Origin: Lepas anatifera
Taxonomy: Eukaryota; Arthropoda; Thecostraca; Lepadidae
NCBI GenBank assembly: GCA_034440635.1
Contig: JAOTON010001685.1
Span: 3,544,501-3,608,500, forward strand
Direction: 5' to 3'
DNA: 64,000 nucleotides
A model generated the notes under the pieces. That model was not told the DNA's origin, did not search any database, and saw nothing but the letters and a program-made list of their open reading frames with translations. Below are positions 35,717 through 46,735 of the stretch, piece after piece. The first letter of the stretch is position 1, and every line of letters starts with the position of its first letter. The translations under genes and the position numbers were made by a program.

Positions 35717-36043
35717 TTAAAGGGAATATGGCACCTTCATAACGACCTGATTTTAAATGAGATAGCCAAGCTGTAAAGCAAGTCGGAAAGCCCGGTACTC
35801 CATATATCATTTGTCTTGGAACTCGATATTTCCGTAGAAAAAAGGCTAAAACCTACCTGACACCAACCCCTCATCAACCCCGCCGGGCGGCCATTGTTGT
35901 GAGCTGCTGGTGTGACGACATATGTGACGTCACGATGAGCAAAGCCAATCGAAGCCCTTGAAGCATTTCAGTAGGTATGGTAGTGTTAGGTCATTAATAC
36001 AGGCGGTATTTACTATTACTCTGGCATTGCGCATATGCAATGC
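35717..36043 (+). repeat. Partial tandem copy of MITE family A (327 bp), indel-rich
   Basis: It duplicates 36044-36370 starting at TTAAAGGGAATATGGCACC. Toward its end it differs almost only by missing single bases (for example 'gcaaagcc' against 'gcaacagcc', 'ttcagtagg' against 'ttcaagtagg'). It lacks the right inverted end. See findings for a possible assembly cause. Confidence 0.8.
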
Positions 36044-36747
36044 TTAAAGGGAATATGGCACCTTCATAACGACCTGATTTTAAATGAGATAGCCAAGCTG
36101 TAAAGCAAGTCGGAAAGCCCGGTACTCCATATATCATTTGTCTTGGAACTCGATATTTCCGTAGAAAAAGGCTAAAACCTACCTGACACCAACCCCTCAT
36201 CAACCTCGCCGGGCGGCCATTGTTGTGAGCTGCTGGTGTGACGACATATGCTGACGTCACGATGAGCAACAGCCAATCGAAGCCCTTGAAGCATTTCAAG
36301 TAGGTATGGTAGTGGTTACCAGGTCATTACATCACCACAGGCAGGTATTTACTTATTTTCCTAGAGGAGTATTTTTAAAAACAAAATATTGAGCTTATTG
36401 AACATTTTTCAGAGAAATGATGAGTGGTTTTATTCTTATTTTTCGGTAAAAGCTCGCCTAATTTCACTAAATTCCATGATTCGACCAAGGCATAAGTGTT
36501 GCCACCGGCAAAAAGTGGGTGGGCCAGCCAAACTTCAACCTGATACTAACAAAACACTTTCAACATCAGGACCAAAAACTGTTCGAATTTGAGCTCCTCG
36601 TTGCCTTCTGCAGCGGTTAGATATAAGAATGTCCGGCTTTCTCGCATTTTGACGGATCAGGAAATTTTTGGCCAAAAAGTGTGGGGCCAGGCCCCCCTGC
36701 CCCCCCTTTTCCGACGCGTATGGACCAAGGTGCCACATTCCCTTTAA
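36044..36747 (+). mobile_element. TTAA-flanked MITE, family A, copy 3 (with internal insertion)
   Basis: It runs from TTAAAGGGAATATGGCACC to GGTGCCACATTCCCTTTAA. At 704 bases it is ~250 longer than its relatives because of foreign sequence at about 36490-36735, between 'gaccaagg' and its repeat 'gaccaagg', which suggests an 8-base target duplication. Confidence 0.82.
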
Positions 36748-37375
36748 AGACAACGCTGCACCTTTATAACGTGATTTAACACGCGCATTGACGGGGGTCT
36801 GAGCCACCTTCGCTTTGGCGAGGGGGAGCGGGTACCCCGCCCCCTAAGATCTCGAGAACCACGGTAGGTAGCGAAGAACGGTAAACGGCGTTGGGTAGCC
36901 CATCCACTTCTCCATCGAAAATAGTTGAACCATTTTTTTGTCAGGTCAAATTTAAGGTCACGAGAGGTCAAAGACATGCAGTCATAGGGATAACATGTAA
37001 ATTAAGTTTTTTTGGCCATTACGTCTGAACAAGTAAAGATAAAGCAAAACGAATTGAACGATATGAATCCTCCCAGCAAGCAGCCGAATCGAATGGTATA
37101 TAATTTGACCTTGATAGGTCAAATCAAGGATCTGTCCTGACCTGAGGTTAGGTCAGGGTCGAGGTATATAAAATGCAAAAATGGCGGCGCTACGCGCCGC
37201 CGTTTTTTCTACTGTATCCGAAAAACCCGAAGGGAGGGGGGAGCGGGTATTCACCCTCCGTCAACGCGCGTGTTAACTGAGATAGCCAAGCTGTAAAGGG
37301 TGCCGGGAAACCCGTTATTCAATATATTTATATTTATCAATATATCATCACAGAAAAAAATGTTGCCACACAAAC
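36744..37375 (+). mobile_element. MITE family A, copy 4, interrupted and truncated
   Basis: The left end TTAAAGACAACGCTGCACC shares its TTAA with copy 3. The sequence reaches 'aacgtgat' and is interrupted at the TTAA by a family B element (36776-37276). It resumes 'ctgagatagccaagctgtaaag' and fades out near 37375. Confidence 0.82.
36776..37276 (-). mobile_element. Family B AGGTCA-rich MITE nested in family A, with TTAA target duplication
   Basis: Inverted ends TTAACACGCGCATTGACGGG and its near-complement (one mismatch, CGTCAACGCGCGTGTTAA). TTAA flanks both sides and reconstitutes the host MITE's single TTAA. It is 501 bases long, a shorter inverted relative of 12075-12948, with the conserved GC hairpin (GGCGGCG-CTACG-CGCCGCC, 37184-37202). 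Confidence 0.92.
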
Positions 37376-37599
37376 GATCTGATTAGTTAAGAGTTTGCAA
37401 ATATATTACATTCTGTGTTAGTCCGAATCGGTGCGGTTAAGGAACGCTTTGAAAGGAAGTAAAACACCCTTTTGTGGAAATGTCCTAATACAAATTCCAT
37501 GCCTCCAGTGGGGCTGGGCGCGGGGCGGCAGACGAATAATTTCATCACCAGTAAAAATAAATCGCCCCCAGGACAGTGTATTGTGCCCCCTTAACTAAA

Positions 37600-37862
37600 T
37601 CATTCCGGGTAGGGTCCTGAGACTAATCGTAAGGTCACTCAAAAACTGATACTTTGGGCCCTCGTAACAAACAATTTTGGACCGCCCCGAGATAAACTCT
37701 TTACAGCCCCCGGGATAAACGATTTAAAACCACTCAGACTAGCTCTTGAGAACCCCCGAGACCAACTTTCGGGACATCCAGACCAACTCTTCTGCGGACC
37801 TAAACTAACTCGTGGGACCCCAGCCCAATTTGTGGGCCACTTAACCAGTGGCGGATCCAGGA
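37600..37862. repeat. Degenerate GC-rich minisatellite
   Basis: Loose ~30-base repeat of 'gacc..aactcttgggacccc'-type units, similar in style to 1640-2290 and 52500-53900. It ends in AGTGGCGGATCCAGG. Confidence 0.5.
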
Positions 37863-38199
37863 ATACATTGAGGGGCTGCAGGCTCAAACCTCCTCCGCAA
37901 TTTGCTCAAAACGGAATCTAACTATGCATTTATTATAAGCACATATTTGGGTTCGAGCGCCCTCCACCTTTGTATCCGCCACTGCCTTGGCCAATATATG
38001 GGTGGCGTTTGAGCTTCCCATCAACGCCCATCTGACATCAAAGAGAGCCGCCTTGCAGTGCTTAATCCTATCCCAAAGAGAAGCGGCTACGCCTTCGCCC
38101 ACCCCCTTGGATCTCCACCTGAGGACCCCCAAGTTAATTGCGGACACAGGGACATACGGGAATCGAAGGAGGCAGATGCCTCCATCGCCCATCGGCGCT

Positions 38200-39000
38200 C
38201 CCTGAAACGGTCACTGCAGCCCTAAAAGGCTGATGGCGCCTCCTGATATGTCACTTCCCCCAGGATGCGAAAATCGGCGCCCAATGATAATATTTGGAGC
38301 CCACCTGGTGAGTTGTCGACCAGAAAAGGCGCGCCTGGTCTAGATGACACCCCACGTGGGGAAGGGAAGGCACCCCCCTTACAGGAGGGTGCCCCTCCCT
38401 CCTAATGCCAATCCTGGATCTGCCTATGTTCAAGGGAAGCCGGGCATACACAGATCCAGGGGCAAAGAAGGCATGTGCTCATCCCTCCCGAACGACACTT
38501 TAAGCCCCCTGAAATGGTCACGGCGCCCCCTGAAAGGCTGGTGTCCCCCCTCCCTGAAATTTTGCTTCCTACTCCCCTCTTAAGGATGCATAAATCGGCC
38601 CCCGCCGCCGAAAGGTTTTGCGCCCACCTGAAAGTTTTTCCCGGCCAAAAGTGTCGCACCCTAGTCCCGATGCCCCCCCTGATTGATAATCATGAACCTG
38701 TTTATGTACAAGGGGTGCTAGGCATACGCGGATCCAGGGGGAAGTTGCGCCTTGAGATGGTCACGGTGCCTCTACGAAATGATCACGGCGCCCCCTGAAA
38801 CGTCGGTGCCCCCCTCCTGAAATGTCTCTTCCTACTCCCCTCCTCAGGATACGAAAATCAGCGCCCACAGATAACTTTGGCACAGAGACGGCGGATTCCA
38901 TTTTCGAGAAGTGGTGCAAGATTTTCTGGAGGGGGCGCCTTCCTCCCCAGGGGGCGCCATCATCTCTTGGGGGCGCCTTTGCTATCCAATGGCGTTCTGC
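38200..39000. mobile_element. Cluster of family C MITE copies
   Basis: At least two to three overlapping copies: blocks 'gcgcc.cctga.at', 'ccggccaaaagtg.cgc' and 'gatgaca/gatgcccc', with end motifs at 38412 (CCTGGATCTGCCTATG), 38451 (CAGATCCAGGGG) and 38739 (GCGGATCCAGGGGG). Nested or tandem insertion is likely. No coding sequence. Confidence 0.6.
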
Positions 39001-39189
39001 AGAAACTCTTTGGACTCGGCGTGCGAGGCCACTTGGGGTGGTTTATTTCTAATATTCCGAAAAATAGGTATTTTAGATTTCGCGTAAACTCAGTCGTATC
39101 GGATTGGCATCAGCAACAGAGTAGCATAGCCAGGATTCTGCGATATTCATAGCCTTGTTTGCAGTTATGACCAATGATATTGCAGACAC

Positions 39190-39720
39190 TTCCCGAAAAC
39201 ATACGTAACGTGTTTTTCGTTGAAGACTTCACAATATGTGTGACAGTGTCTACTACAGCAGCTGCGCAGAGGCGGCTGCAGCTTGGCCTTGACATATTGC
39301 AGCAATGGATCACACGCAATGGACTGAAATTTTCAAGTTCAAAGACATAGTGCATGCACTTTTATAATAGACATTGAGACTGAATACCCGATTTTGTAAA
39401 TTCGCGGAAATCCGAGCGACGTTTTAGCAGAAACCCGATTTATCAGGCTCACACTCGATAAGCTTTCATATGTGCCACACCTGAAGGATTTCCGCAAAAA
39501 ATGTTTCGATACGCTGAAAATACTGAAGGTGTTGACGAGGATGAGGTACCGTGCAGATAGTGAAATGTTTCTCATGCTATACACGTTATACGCTTATCGC
39601 CTATATATACGTTATGCGCACGTTATACGCTCATTGTTATACGCTACGTTATAAGCTTCTTATGCTGTATAGATCACTTATTCCTCCGAAGATCGAGTAC
39701 GGCTGTGTCAGAGCCGCACG
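39190..39720 (+). pseudogene. LINE reverse-transcriptase relic (post-YADD region)
   Basis: In shifting frames the plus strand reads AAQRRLQLGLDILQQWITRN with GLKFSSSKT, then PHLKDFRKKCFDTLKILKVL, then LLMLYRSLIPPKIEYGCV. These match the ordered landmarks 'LQ.A.D.L..WA..NG..FS..KT', 'PH...L..K....LN.LK.L' and 'LY.SLI.SK..YGC' downstream of the YADD box in many non-LTR reverse transcriptases. Several frameshifts and stops are present, and a short 'tatacgttatacgc' low-complexity insertion lies at about 39580-39655. The LINE 3'UTR-like repeat follows at 39710. Confidence 0.7.
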
Positions 39721-40289
39721 ACGAAATCCATGGAGCGAAGCGGATTGGGATTTCTCAAGAGGCTCTATTCTGGCCGTTTGGCGGTTCTGACAGTTGATAC
39801 CAGGTCTCTGCAATTGTGTAGGGTGATTGCCCTTTTAGGCCAGACGCCCAAACTAAGGCCCCCAAATTTAAATTCAAAATAGTTTTTGAGAAATTTTGGA
39901 ACAAATGTTTTCAATTTTGCATTTTTATCATTTTTATTTCTTAAGCGACGAACTTGAAATTTGCCTCCTTTTGAATAAGCAACAAGGCCACCTAAGAAAA
40001 AAAGTTCGAACTGGTCCGACAATATTTATTACGCCAAAACGCAGTATTTCTAGTACAAGCAAAAAAGATATTGAAATTTGACAGCCGACTTGTAAGCTCG
40101 AAATGTCAGAAGGCACGCTTCAGTTAGTTTAAAGACAGCCACGTGGAGGCAGCTACGTCAATTTTCTTGTGCTTAGGCATAGTTTCCAGTGGAAAACGTA
40201 AAATTCTGACCTAGTTTTTGCCATTTTGCCGGAGGACTGCATTTTTGCTCATTTCATTTAAATCTTAATCTCTCGCGATCTAATGCGCC

Positions 40290-40670
40290 GATTTGACTTT
40301 TCATTTCAAATAATGAAAGAACATTGCTTCCGCCTGATAATATTCGGAGATGGATATCGTGATAATAAAATTCATTGTCTTATATGTATAAATATAGTTT
40401 TAGTAGAAAACCTTTTATTTGCAGCTTTTCGGTTCAGAGCACATGTCATTCACAAGCTCAGAATTGACATGGCTGAATAGGAAAATTAATTGCAGTCATT
40501 CAATTCATTTACACTACCCACTTATCTCCAACGGCTTTCGAGTAATTCGTCCGAAAGGGTATTTCAAGGAGCTAAATTTCTCGGAACATGTTTGCTTCTC
40601 ACCATGGTTTCAAGTCCTCAAAATGAATGGAAGTGGATGCAATTTGGCATAAAGCTAGCTTAGGGTCTTG
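40290..40670 (-). repeat. Diverged inverted copy of the AT-rich composite spacer
   Basis: The reverse complement aligns with 23800-23990: 'agctttatgccaaattgcatccacttcca', 'gccgtt.gagataagtggg' and 'gagaagcaaacatg' blocks. The remainder of the composite is absent. Confidence 0.6.
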
Positions 40671-40857
40671 GGTCGCCGATACAAGTGATTCTAGGCGAAT
40701 CTAATGTTTGGTTCGTCTTCTAGAAGCAGCTTTATACCATGCCTTTTCTGTACGAACACAACACCCGGCGCCACGATCACGGCATCGCTTTGATTGCGTG
40801 ATACCGGCCAGTGACCTCCTGACGGGTCACAGGTGTAGGGTTAGTGGGAGTCGGTAC

Positions 40858-40935
40858 AGTGTGGCGCAGTGGTCTAGTGGTTAGAGGTCCTGTCTCGTGA
40901 TGAGGGGTGCGCGGGTCGAATCCGGGGTTGACTGC
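40858..40935 (+). repeat. tRNA-like module (SINE or tRNA pseudogene)
   Basis: A-box-like TGGTCTAGTGGTTAGAGG and B-box-like GGGTCGAATCC in correct order and spacing (~35 bases). The acceptor arm does not close. No clear SINE body or tail was found. Confidence 0.4.
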
Positions 40936-41262
40936 GGGATATTTACTATTTATTTCAAAGAAAAGAATGATGGCACTGACCTACAGGCTTATGAAGAGAT
41001 ACATTGAGAATGAAATATGGTTGATTTCAGCACATTGTCATGCGGCTCTCCTGCGCCGGTGGGGGGTTATCCCAGGTCGCAGACCGGGGTTGCGTATGAG
41101 GCCACTCCTTAGTCCGCGAAAAAGATTATCGATATGTCCGTCATCTCGCTATCAGAATAGTAACAGGAGCGTTCCAAGCTTCACCCATAATAAGCATGCT
41201 AGTGGAAATTAATGAAATACCGCTACAAATGCGCAGTAAGATACTCGCTTTGCATTAAGCCA

Positions 41263-41719
41263 TTAAAAGGAATGTGGCACCTTTAGAACGTGATTTTAAC
41301 TGAGATAGCCAAGTTGTAAAGCAAATCGGAAAACCAGGTGCTCTATATATCATTTGTCTTGGAACTCGATTTTTCCGTAGAAAAAAACTAAAACCTACCC
41401 GAAATGTACCTCTCATGTACCTCTCGCCAGGCGGCCATTGTTGTGAGCTGCTGGTGTGACGACATATGCTGACATCACGATGAGCATCAGCCAATCGAAG
41501 CCCTTGAAGTGTTTCGAGTATGGTAGTGGTTGCCAGATCATGACATTATCCAGAGGCAGATATTTATTCATTTTTCTAGAGGAGTATTTTAGAAATAAAA
41601 GCATTGAGCTCGTTGTACATTATTAAGAGAAATCATGAGTGGTTTCATTATTTTCGGCTAAAAGTACGCCTAATTACACAAAATTCCAGGATTTTACCAA
41701 GGTGCCATGTTCCCTTTAA
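41263..41719 (+). mobile_element. TTAA-flanked MITE, family A, copy 5
   Basis: TTAAAAGGAATGTGGCACC at the left and GGTGCCATGTTCCCTTTAA at the right. 457 bases, same internal order as the other copies. Confidence 0.88.
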
Positions 41720-42009
41720 AATAAGCCACCAACACGCCCCACATACCAAACATTTTTTGGCGACGCCTACCTCAGTCAGATAGACAGTGGCTCGCGTTTT
41801 GCAACCCGTCACCAGGGAGTGAGAGTCTGTGCCTGGCTGGCACAGGCTGGTATCGACAGCAATCTCGTCGAACCACATGAAGCAGCTGTTATTGAACCAT
41901 AGCTCATCTCGACAGTTAACACAAACACAACCTACGCCAACAAAGCTAAAATTTGCCTCCTGAACCGACGCGCCAGTAATTTATGAACTTGCTTGCGAAG
42001 CCGTTCGAA

Positions 42010-42290
42010 AACCATGTCTGTTTCTATATAGACGGTTGCAAAAGAAAGTGACAATGGCACAGGGCGTGCATTTGTTGGTGACGATGTTGAGAAGTTTTCT
42101 AGTTTGCCTTACGAAGGATCCATTTTTACTTCAGAGCTGTACTCCATTTTTTTGCTGTTTGGACTAGGTGTCTAAGCTGATGGTGAGGAAGTTTGCGATT
42201 TTTACCGATTCGCTGTCTTATCTGCAGACATTGAAGCCATTTTATTTCTATAATGCGTCGCCACCTTGGCAGGCCATGCTGAAGATGACT
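42010..42290 (+). pseudogene. LINE RNase H domain relic
   Basis: The plus strand encodes YIDGCKRKSDNGTGRAFVGD, then SLPYEGSIFTSELYSIFLLF and, after a frameshift near 42165, KFAIFTDSLSYLQTLKPF. The order YxDGS..., the Glu in SELY and the Asp in IFTDS match the catalytic D-E-D of the RNase H domain carried by I-type LINEs. At least one frameshift and a stop make it non-functional. It may belong to the same lineage as the zinc-finger tail at 35224-35716. Confidence 0.75.
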
Positions 42291-42849
42291 GGATCTTCTG
42301 TGTGCACTGATTAGTCCAGTAGGAAGACACAGGCAGTTTGGATGGCTACCATCTCAGCCTGGAAACTCGAGCAGAGCGAGCCTGCTGGTCGCCTGAGCTC
42401 ATGCTGGGCTCCCTGTGCTTTGTGGGAGGTTAAACTTTGGCTTCTAAATCAACCCTTCATTGTGGGCGTTACTCGTTCGGGTGGTGGGGTCGGGGTCTCC
42501 GTGACAAGTCCCTTGAGGACTTTAATGAGACTCAGACTCCAACAGCCGTACTGGGAAGAACTTGGACGAAATTTATAAAAAACAAGATTTTTTAGTGCAA
42601 ATACAATTTGAACCTTTTGGCCTTTTCGCAAACCCGGTTTGGCCTTTCTCCGTTGAAAAAACCCGCAGTCCTGGGCAGCATCTCTAATCTTTCGAATATG
42701 GAAAAACAAAAATTAGGAGACATTTTTTTAACACTAGCACGTCTAAATTTTATTAACGCCCCCTCCAAATGGGGGTTTGATCCCCCGAAGACATTATAAT
42801 GGCCAGCACAAGAAAATCTCCACCGCCCCCCTCCACTGAGTTTTCCTTA

Positions 42850-43620
42850 AAAAAATGTTCTGCTGTCCTTTCCAGGGGGCGCCTTTCCTATCCATGGGTG
42901 CTTATTCTTTCCAGAGGGGGCGCCTTTGCTCTCGGGGGGGGGCGCCTTTTGCTATCCAGGGATGCCTGTGCTAACCAGGGGGTGCATATGATATCAAGGG
43001 GCGCCGTTGATCTTCTTCGGAGGCGTCTCTGCTGTCCAGGAGGCGCCTGCGCTATCCAGGGGCACCTATGCTATCCAGAGACCCGGATCCTTTACTCAGG
43101 GGCGGGGGCCGCCTTTTGCTGTCCAGGGGTGCCTGTGCTAACCAGGGGCGCATATACTATCCCGGGGTGCCGTTGCTCTTCTTTAGGGGCGTCTCTGCCG
43201 TCCAGGGGTGCCTATGCTATCCAGAGGGTGTGTTCTGTCCATGGGGCGCTTTTGGTATCAAAGGGCGTATTTGCTGTTTTGGGGGCGCCTATCCTATCCA
43301 GAGGGCGCCCCTGCTGTCCAGGGAGCGCGATTGCTATTAAAGGGAGCTTATTATATCCAGAGAGGTGCCTTTGCTCTATGGGGGAGGGGGCGCCTCTTAG
43401 TGTACAGGAGTGCCTGTGCTAACCAGAGGGCGCCTATGCTATTCAGGGGCGTCGTTACTCCTCAATTGGGGGTGCCTTTTTCTGTCCAGGGGCGCCTCTG
43501 CTGTCTAGAGGTCGCCTTTGCTATCCAGAGGGGCGCTTTTACTCAAGGGGGTGGGCACCTTTTGCTGTCCAGGGTGCAGCTTTGATGTCAGGGGGCGCCA
43601 TTCATATTTGAAAGTGTATT
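42850..43620 (+). repeat. GGCGCC minisatellite, block 1
   Basis: A loose ~27-30-base unit (CCAGGGGGCGCCTTTGCTAT-type) repeated about 25 times with heavy variation. The resulting frames with LLSRG-like peptides are artefacts. It is followed by a specific flank (43576-43850) that is itself repeated after block 2. Confidence 0.8.
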
Positions 43621-43795
43621 TTATTTTACACAGAGGGTACTACCCCTTCAGACAGGCGATGTGTCTGATTTTCTCTTGACCGGCCGGGGGCGCCGGCAAA
43701 ATCCGGGGGTGCCACCCAAATCCGTGAGGGCCTCCCCGTACGAGGTCAAAACCAGGTGTGCAAAAATATACTATTGTACACCATCATTTTTTCAA

Positions 43796-43813
43796 GGTGT
43801 GCAACTGCACACC
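43796..43813. repeat. Perfect palindrome GGTGTGCA-AC-TGCACACC
   Basis: An eight-base-arm hairpin in the flank after GGCGCC block 1. The homologous site after block 2 (44333-44350) retains pairing with different bases. Confidence 0.85.
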
Positions 43814-43859
43814 CTGTCCTGCGGAATCCGCCGTCCCTGCCGCCGTTGTTCTCGGGAGG

Positions 43860-44135
43860 GGGGTTTCTCTCTTATCTCTCCAGGGGGCACCTTTCTTATC
43901 AAAGGGCGCCTATGTTGTCCAGGGGGCGCCTTTTCTCTGCGGGGGGCGCCTTTTGCTGTCAAGGGGTGCCTGTGCTAACCAGGGGGCGCATGTGATATCT
44001 AGGGGCGCCGTTTCTCTTCTTCGGAGGCGCCTCAGCTGTCCGGGAGGCGCCTACGCTTTTCAAGGGCGCCTATGCTATCCAGACGGGCGCCTTTACTCAA
44101 GGGGGGCGCCTTTTGCTTTCCAGGGCGCAGTTTTG
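43860..44135 (+). repeat. GGCGCC minisatellite, block 2
   Basis: The same unit type as block 1. Block plus flank (43860-44380) is a second, shorter copy of 42850-43850. Confidence 0.8.
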
Positions 44136-44290
44136 ATGTCAAGGTGCGTCATTCATGTATGAAAATGTCTTTTTCACAGAGGATCCTACCTCTTTAGGTA
44201 GGCGGTAATTAGGCTTGATTTTCTCTGACCGGCCGGGGGCGCCGGCTGAGGCCTGGGGAGGGGGCGCCTCCCTGGACAAAGCCAAAACAA

Positions 44291-44350
44291 GTGGTGCAAA
44301 AAGATACTTTTGCACCACTTGAAAAAAATCGAGTGGTGCAACTGCACCAC
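44291..44350. repeat. Double hairpin: 11-bp inverted repeat, then GTGGTGCA-AC-TGCACCAC
   Basis: GTGGTGCAAAA (44291-44301) pairs with TTTTGCACCAC (44308-44318), then a second palindrome at 44333-44350. The block 1 counterpart has the same arrangement with substitutions on both arms. Confidence 0.85.
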
Positions 44351-44399
44351 TTGCACCCTGGAATCCGCCGTCCCTGCTTTGGCAACCATTTTATAGATT

Positions 44400-44830
44400 T
44401 AGTCGACCAGAAGTGGCATCCCCTGGTCTGGATGGCGCCCCCAGGGAAGGCGCCTTCCCCCGATGGCCAGTCCTGGATCTGTCTGTGTTCAAGGGGGGCT
44501 AGACATACGCAGATCCGGGGGCAAAGGGGAAGGTGTCCCTCCCTCTCGAGCGACCCTTGGTTCCCCCTGGAATAGTCACGGCACCCCTCGAACGTCGATG
44601 CGCCCCCCCCCTGAAACGTCGCTTCCCACCCCCTCAGGATGCAAAAATCAGCACCTGCCGATAGAATTTTGCGCCCACGTAATAGCTTTCCCGGTCAAAA
44701 GTGGCGCTGAAAAAAGAAGATCGGAAGTCCAGATAGCTCCGCCCTCGGAAGCTGCCCACCCCCCCCCCACCGACGATCGGCAATTCTAGATCCGCCCGTG
44801 GCAAACGCTACGCAGGCGGATGGAGGGATC
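44400..44830. mobile_element. Family C MITE cluster
   Basis: Landmarks 'gaccagaagtggcatcc', 'gatggcgcccccag', CCTGGATCTGTCTGTG (44473), CAGATCCGGGGG (44510), 'cccggtcaaaagtggcgc' and CTAGATCCGCCCGTGG (44787). At least two copies. Confidence 0.55.
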
Positions 44831-44957
44831 TAGTCCCCCTGGAAAATATCAGATTCGTTATAATAACTACAGAGCCGGGGACTGCTACGAGGCAGGAGCG
44901 AGAAAGGCGAGAAAGGTCCCCAATAACCCGCGCCCCACCGGGGGTCCGGCGCCACCT

Positions 44958-45937
44958 TCGCCCCACCGGGGGGGGGCCATCGATGGCCCCCCTCTAACTC
45001 CGAAAATATGGGCGTTAGCGCAAATCTGCAAGTGCAATGAAAGCTCGCGTGAATTCAATAAGAAATTACTTCGCATGTTTTAGTGCTCAGGTCAATGGTT
45101 TGACCTCAGAGGTCAAATTAGGTCAAGATCGGCTATTTTCACTCAAATATGCAATGATTAAGCAAACTGGGCATAACTCTTACGTCATTAGAGCTATTGG
45201 GCCTGGTAAAGTACATTTGATAGCAAATTGCCTGTACTTTTTCCGCTATGTGGAACGTAAAGACCTCCCGCCAGTGGTTTGACCGCCAGAGGTCACCTCG
45301 TGACCTAATATGACCTGAGGTCACGAAGGTCAAAAGTGACTTGCCGTATATCAAATGAAAGCCAGTGACAAGACAAACACGATGGTGTTTGTTTCATCGC
45401 TCTAGCTCAATTAGGTCAAAGTTATTGTCAAAATACTGTTTTTGACCTCCGGTGACTTGGATGACCTTGGAAAAGTCAAAGGGCAAATATGACCCCTGGG
45501 ATCCGTGAAAGGGTGTCCAAAAACGTTGTTCTGAGCAGTCTGAGTATTTGCAATCATTTTTGTAGCTTTTATATCATGAAATAGCTTTTCCCCATGCTTT
45601 TCCAATGGGAGAGGTCGCCTCGTGACCTGACCTCAGGGCACGAAATCGAAAATCCCGGATATCACCTTGTAGACCCTGGAGGGGTCATGAAGTGTAGGAA
45701 GTTTCAAATCGATCGACTTTGAAATGTAGCTCTTACAGAGCTCTAAAGTGAAGCGAGGTGACCTTGGTTGACCTCGTCTGGTGCCTGACCTTGGGTGACC
45801 CGGGGTAAAAATTTCAGGGATGATGGGAAAATGATGCAGTGAGAGGTAGAGCCCTCAACCGCGGTGCTGCGCCTCGTCGTTTTCTGCTATCCCGGAAAAC
45901 CTTAGGGGGCCATCGATGGCCCCGGTGGGCGAGGATA
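44958..45937. mobile_element. AGGTCA-rich element with GGCCATCGATGGCC ends (family F)
   Basis: Both ends carry CACCGGGG..GGCCATCGATGGCCCC in inverted arrangement (44965-44993 and 45904-45930). Next to the right end is a 'ggttttccgg' block and a GC-rich patch like that of family B, and the interior holds many AGGTCA/TGACCT half-sites. It is therefore a diverged relative of family B. About 980 bases, non-coding. No target duplication was identified. Confidence 0.65.
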
Positions 45938-46383
45938 AAGTCCTGAATTCGCCATCGCCCTGCGACCAACATTTGGGCGGCACTTGGGTTCCCCATTCAA
46001 CTTCCAGAACACCCATCAGACCTCGCGTGGGAACAATGTCGGTTCATTTGCAGTGTTTTGGCTCAGTCCAAAGGAGTCCTCGCCCCATCACCATTGCCCC
46101 TGGGTTTGTCTTTGAACTGAGAAATTCCAATGACGTTGAAAAAAATAGATCCTGATAATACCGTCTTCGATACCAGTAACCCGGGATCATGGGAAAAATC
46201 CCAAGGGTATGAACAAATCCCAAAACAAATGAATTTCTACGAGCACAAATGCGTATATTGCTCTACAGAGCAGAAATGTATCTTTGTGTGATATGCCCTT
46301 CTAAATATGTAAAAAAATATTTATTATCATACTTAAGAGCTTAAATCTTTTCATGAATACAAAATTGGTGCTCCAGAAATGCA
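45938..46383. other. No gene recognised
   Basis: No recognised coding or repeat features. Confidence 0.4.
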
Positions 46384-46468
46384 ACTACCTAGTACCTACT
46401 GTTTACCTTTAGGATGGTAAACAGTAGGAACTAAATTCCCGTTATTCCTCGTGTGAAAACGGCTATTA
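46384..46468 (-). mobile_element. Transposon end matching 29322-29402, inverted
   Basis: It ends in CGTGTGAAAACGGCTAT, the inverse of the 29322 motif, preceded by the same kind of hairpin (CCTACTGTTTACC / GGTAAACAGTAGG at 46396-46430). Confidence 0.6.
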
Positions 46469-46489
46469 TGACGCATGCTATTACATCAA

Positions 46490-46735
46490 AGTAAAGGTTA
46501 TTCAGTGTTTAGATCAAGGTTACAGGTCAATTTTAAAGGTCACTGGCCTTGATGATCAATGCTTGATCAAAGGTCATTGGTAAGCCTGGGCACAGCGCTA
46601 GTTATAACGTAAATTAGGCCTAATTTGTTGGGTTGTGCTGTAATAGGTCAATGACCTTGAAGGACCTTGACCTCAAAAATTTCAGACATTGTTTAGAGCC
46701 TTCCCTTTTGGCCTCAGCCCTGTTCTAGAGTATTC
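46490..46735 (+). repeat. AGGTCA-associated dispersed repeat (family G), copy 3, diverged
   Basis: Shared blocks are 'ggtcaatgaccttgaaggaccttgacct', 'aaaatttcaga' and 'agagccttccct', in the order seen at 16900-16980. Confidence 0.5.

Noticed and set aside
42799..44162. Plus-strand frames of up to 207 residues rich in SRG/GAF motifs
   Set aside because: They lie within GGCGCC minisatellites and have no conserved domain or consistent frame between units.
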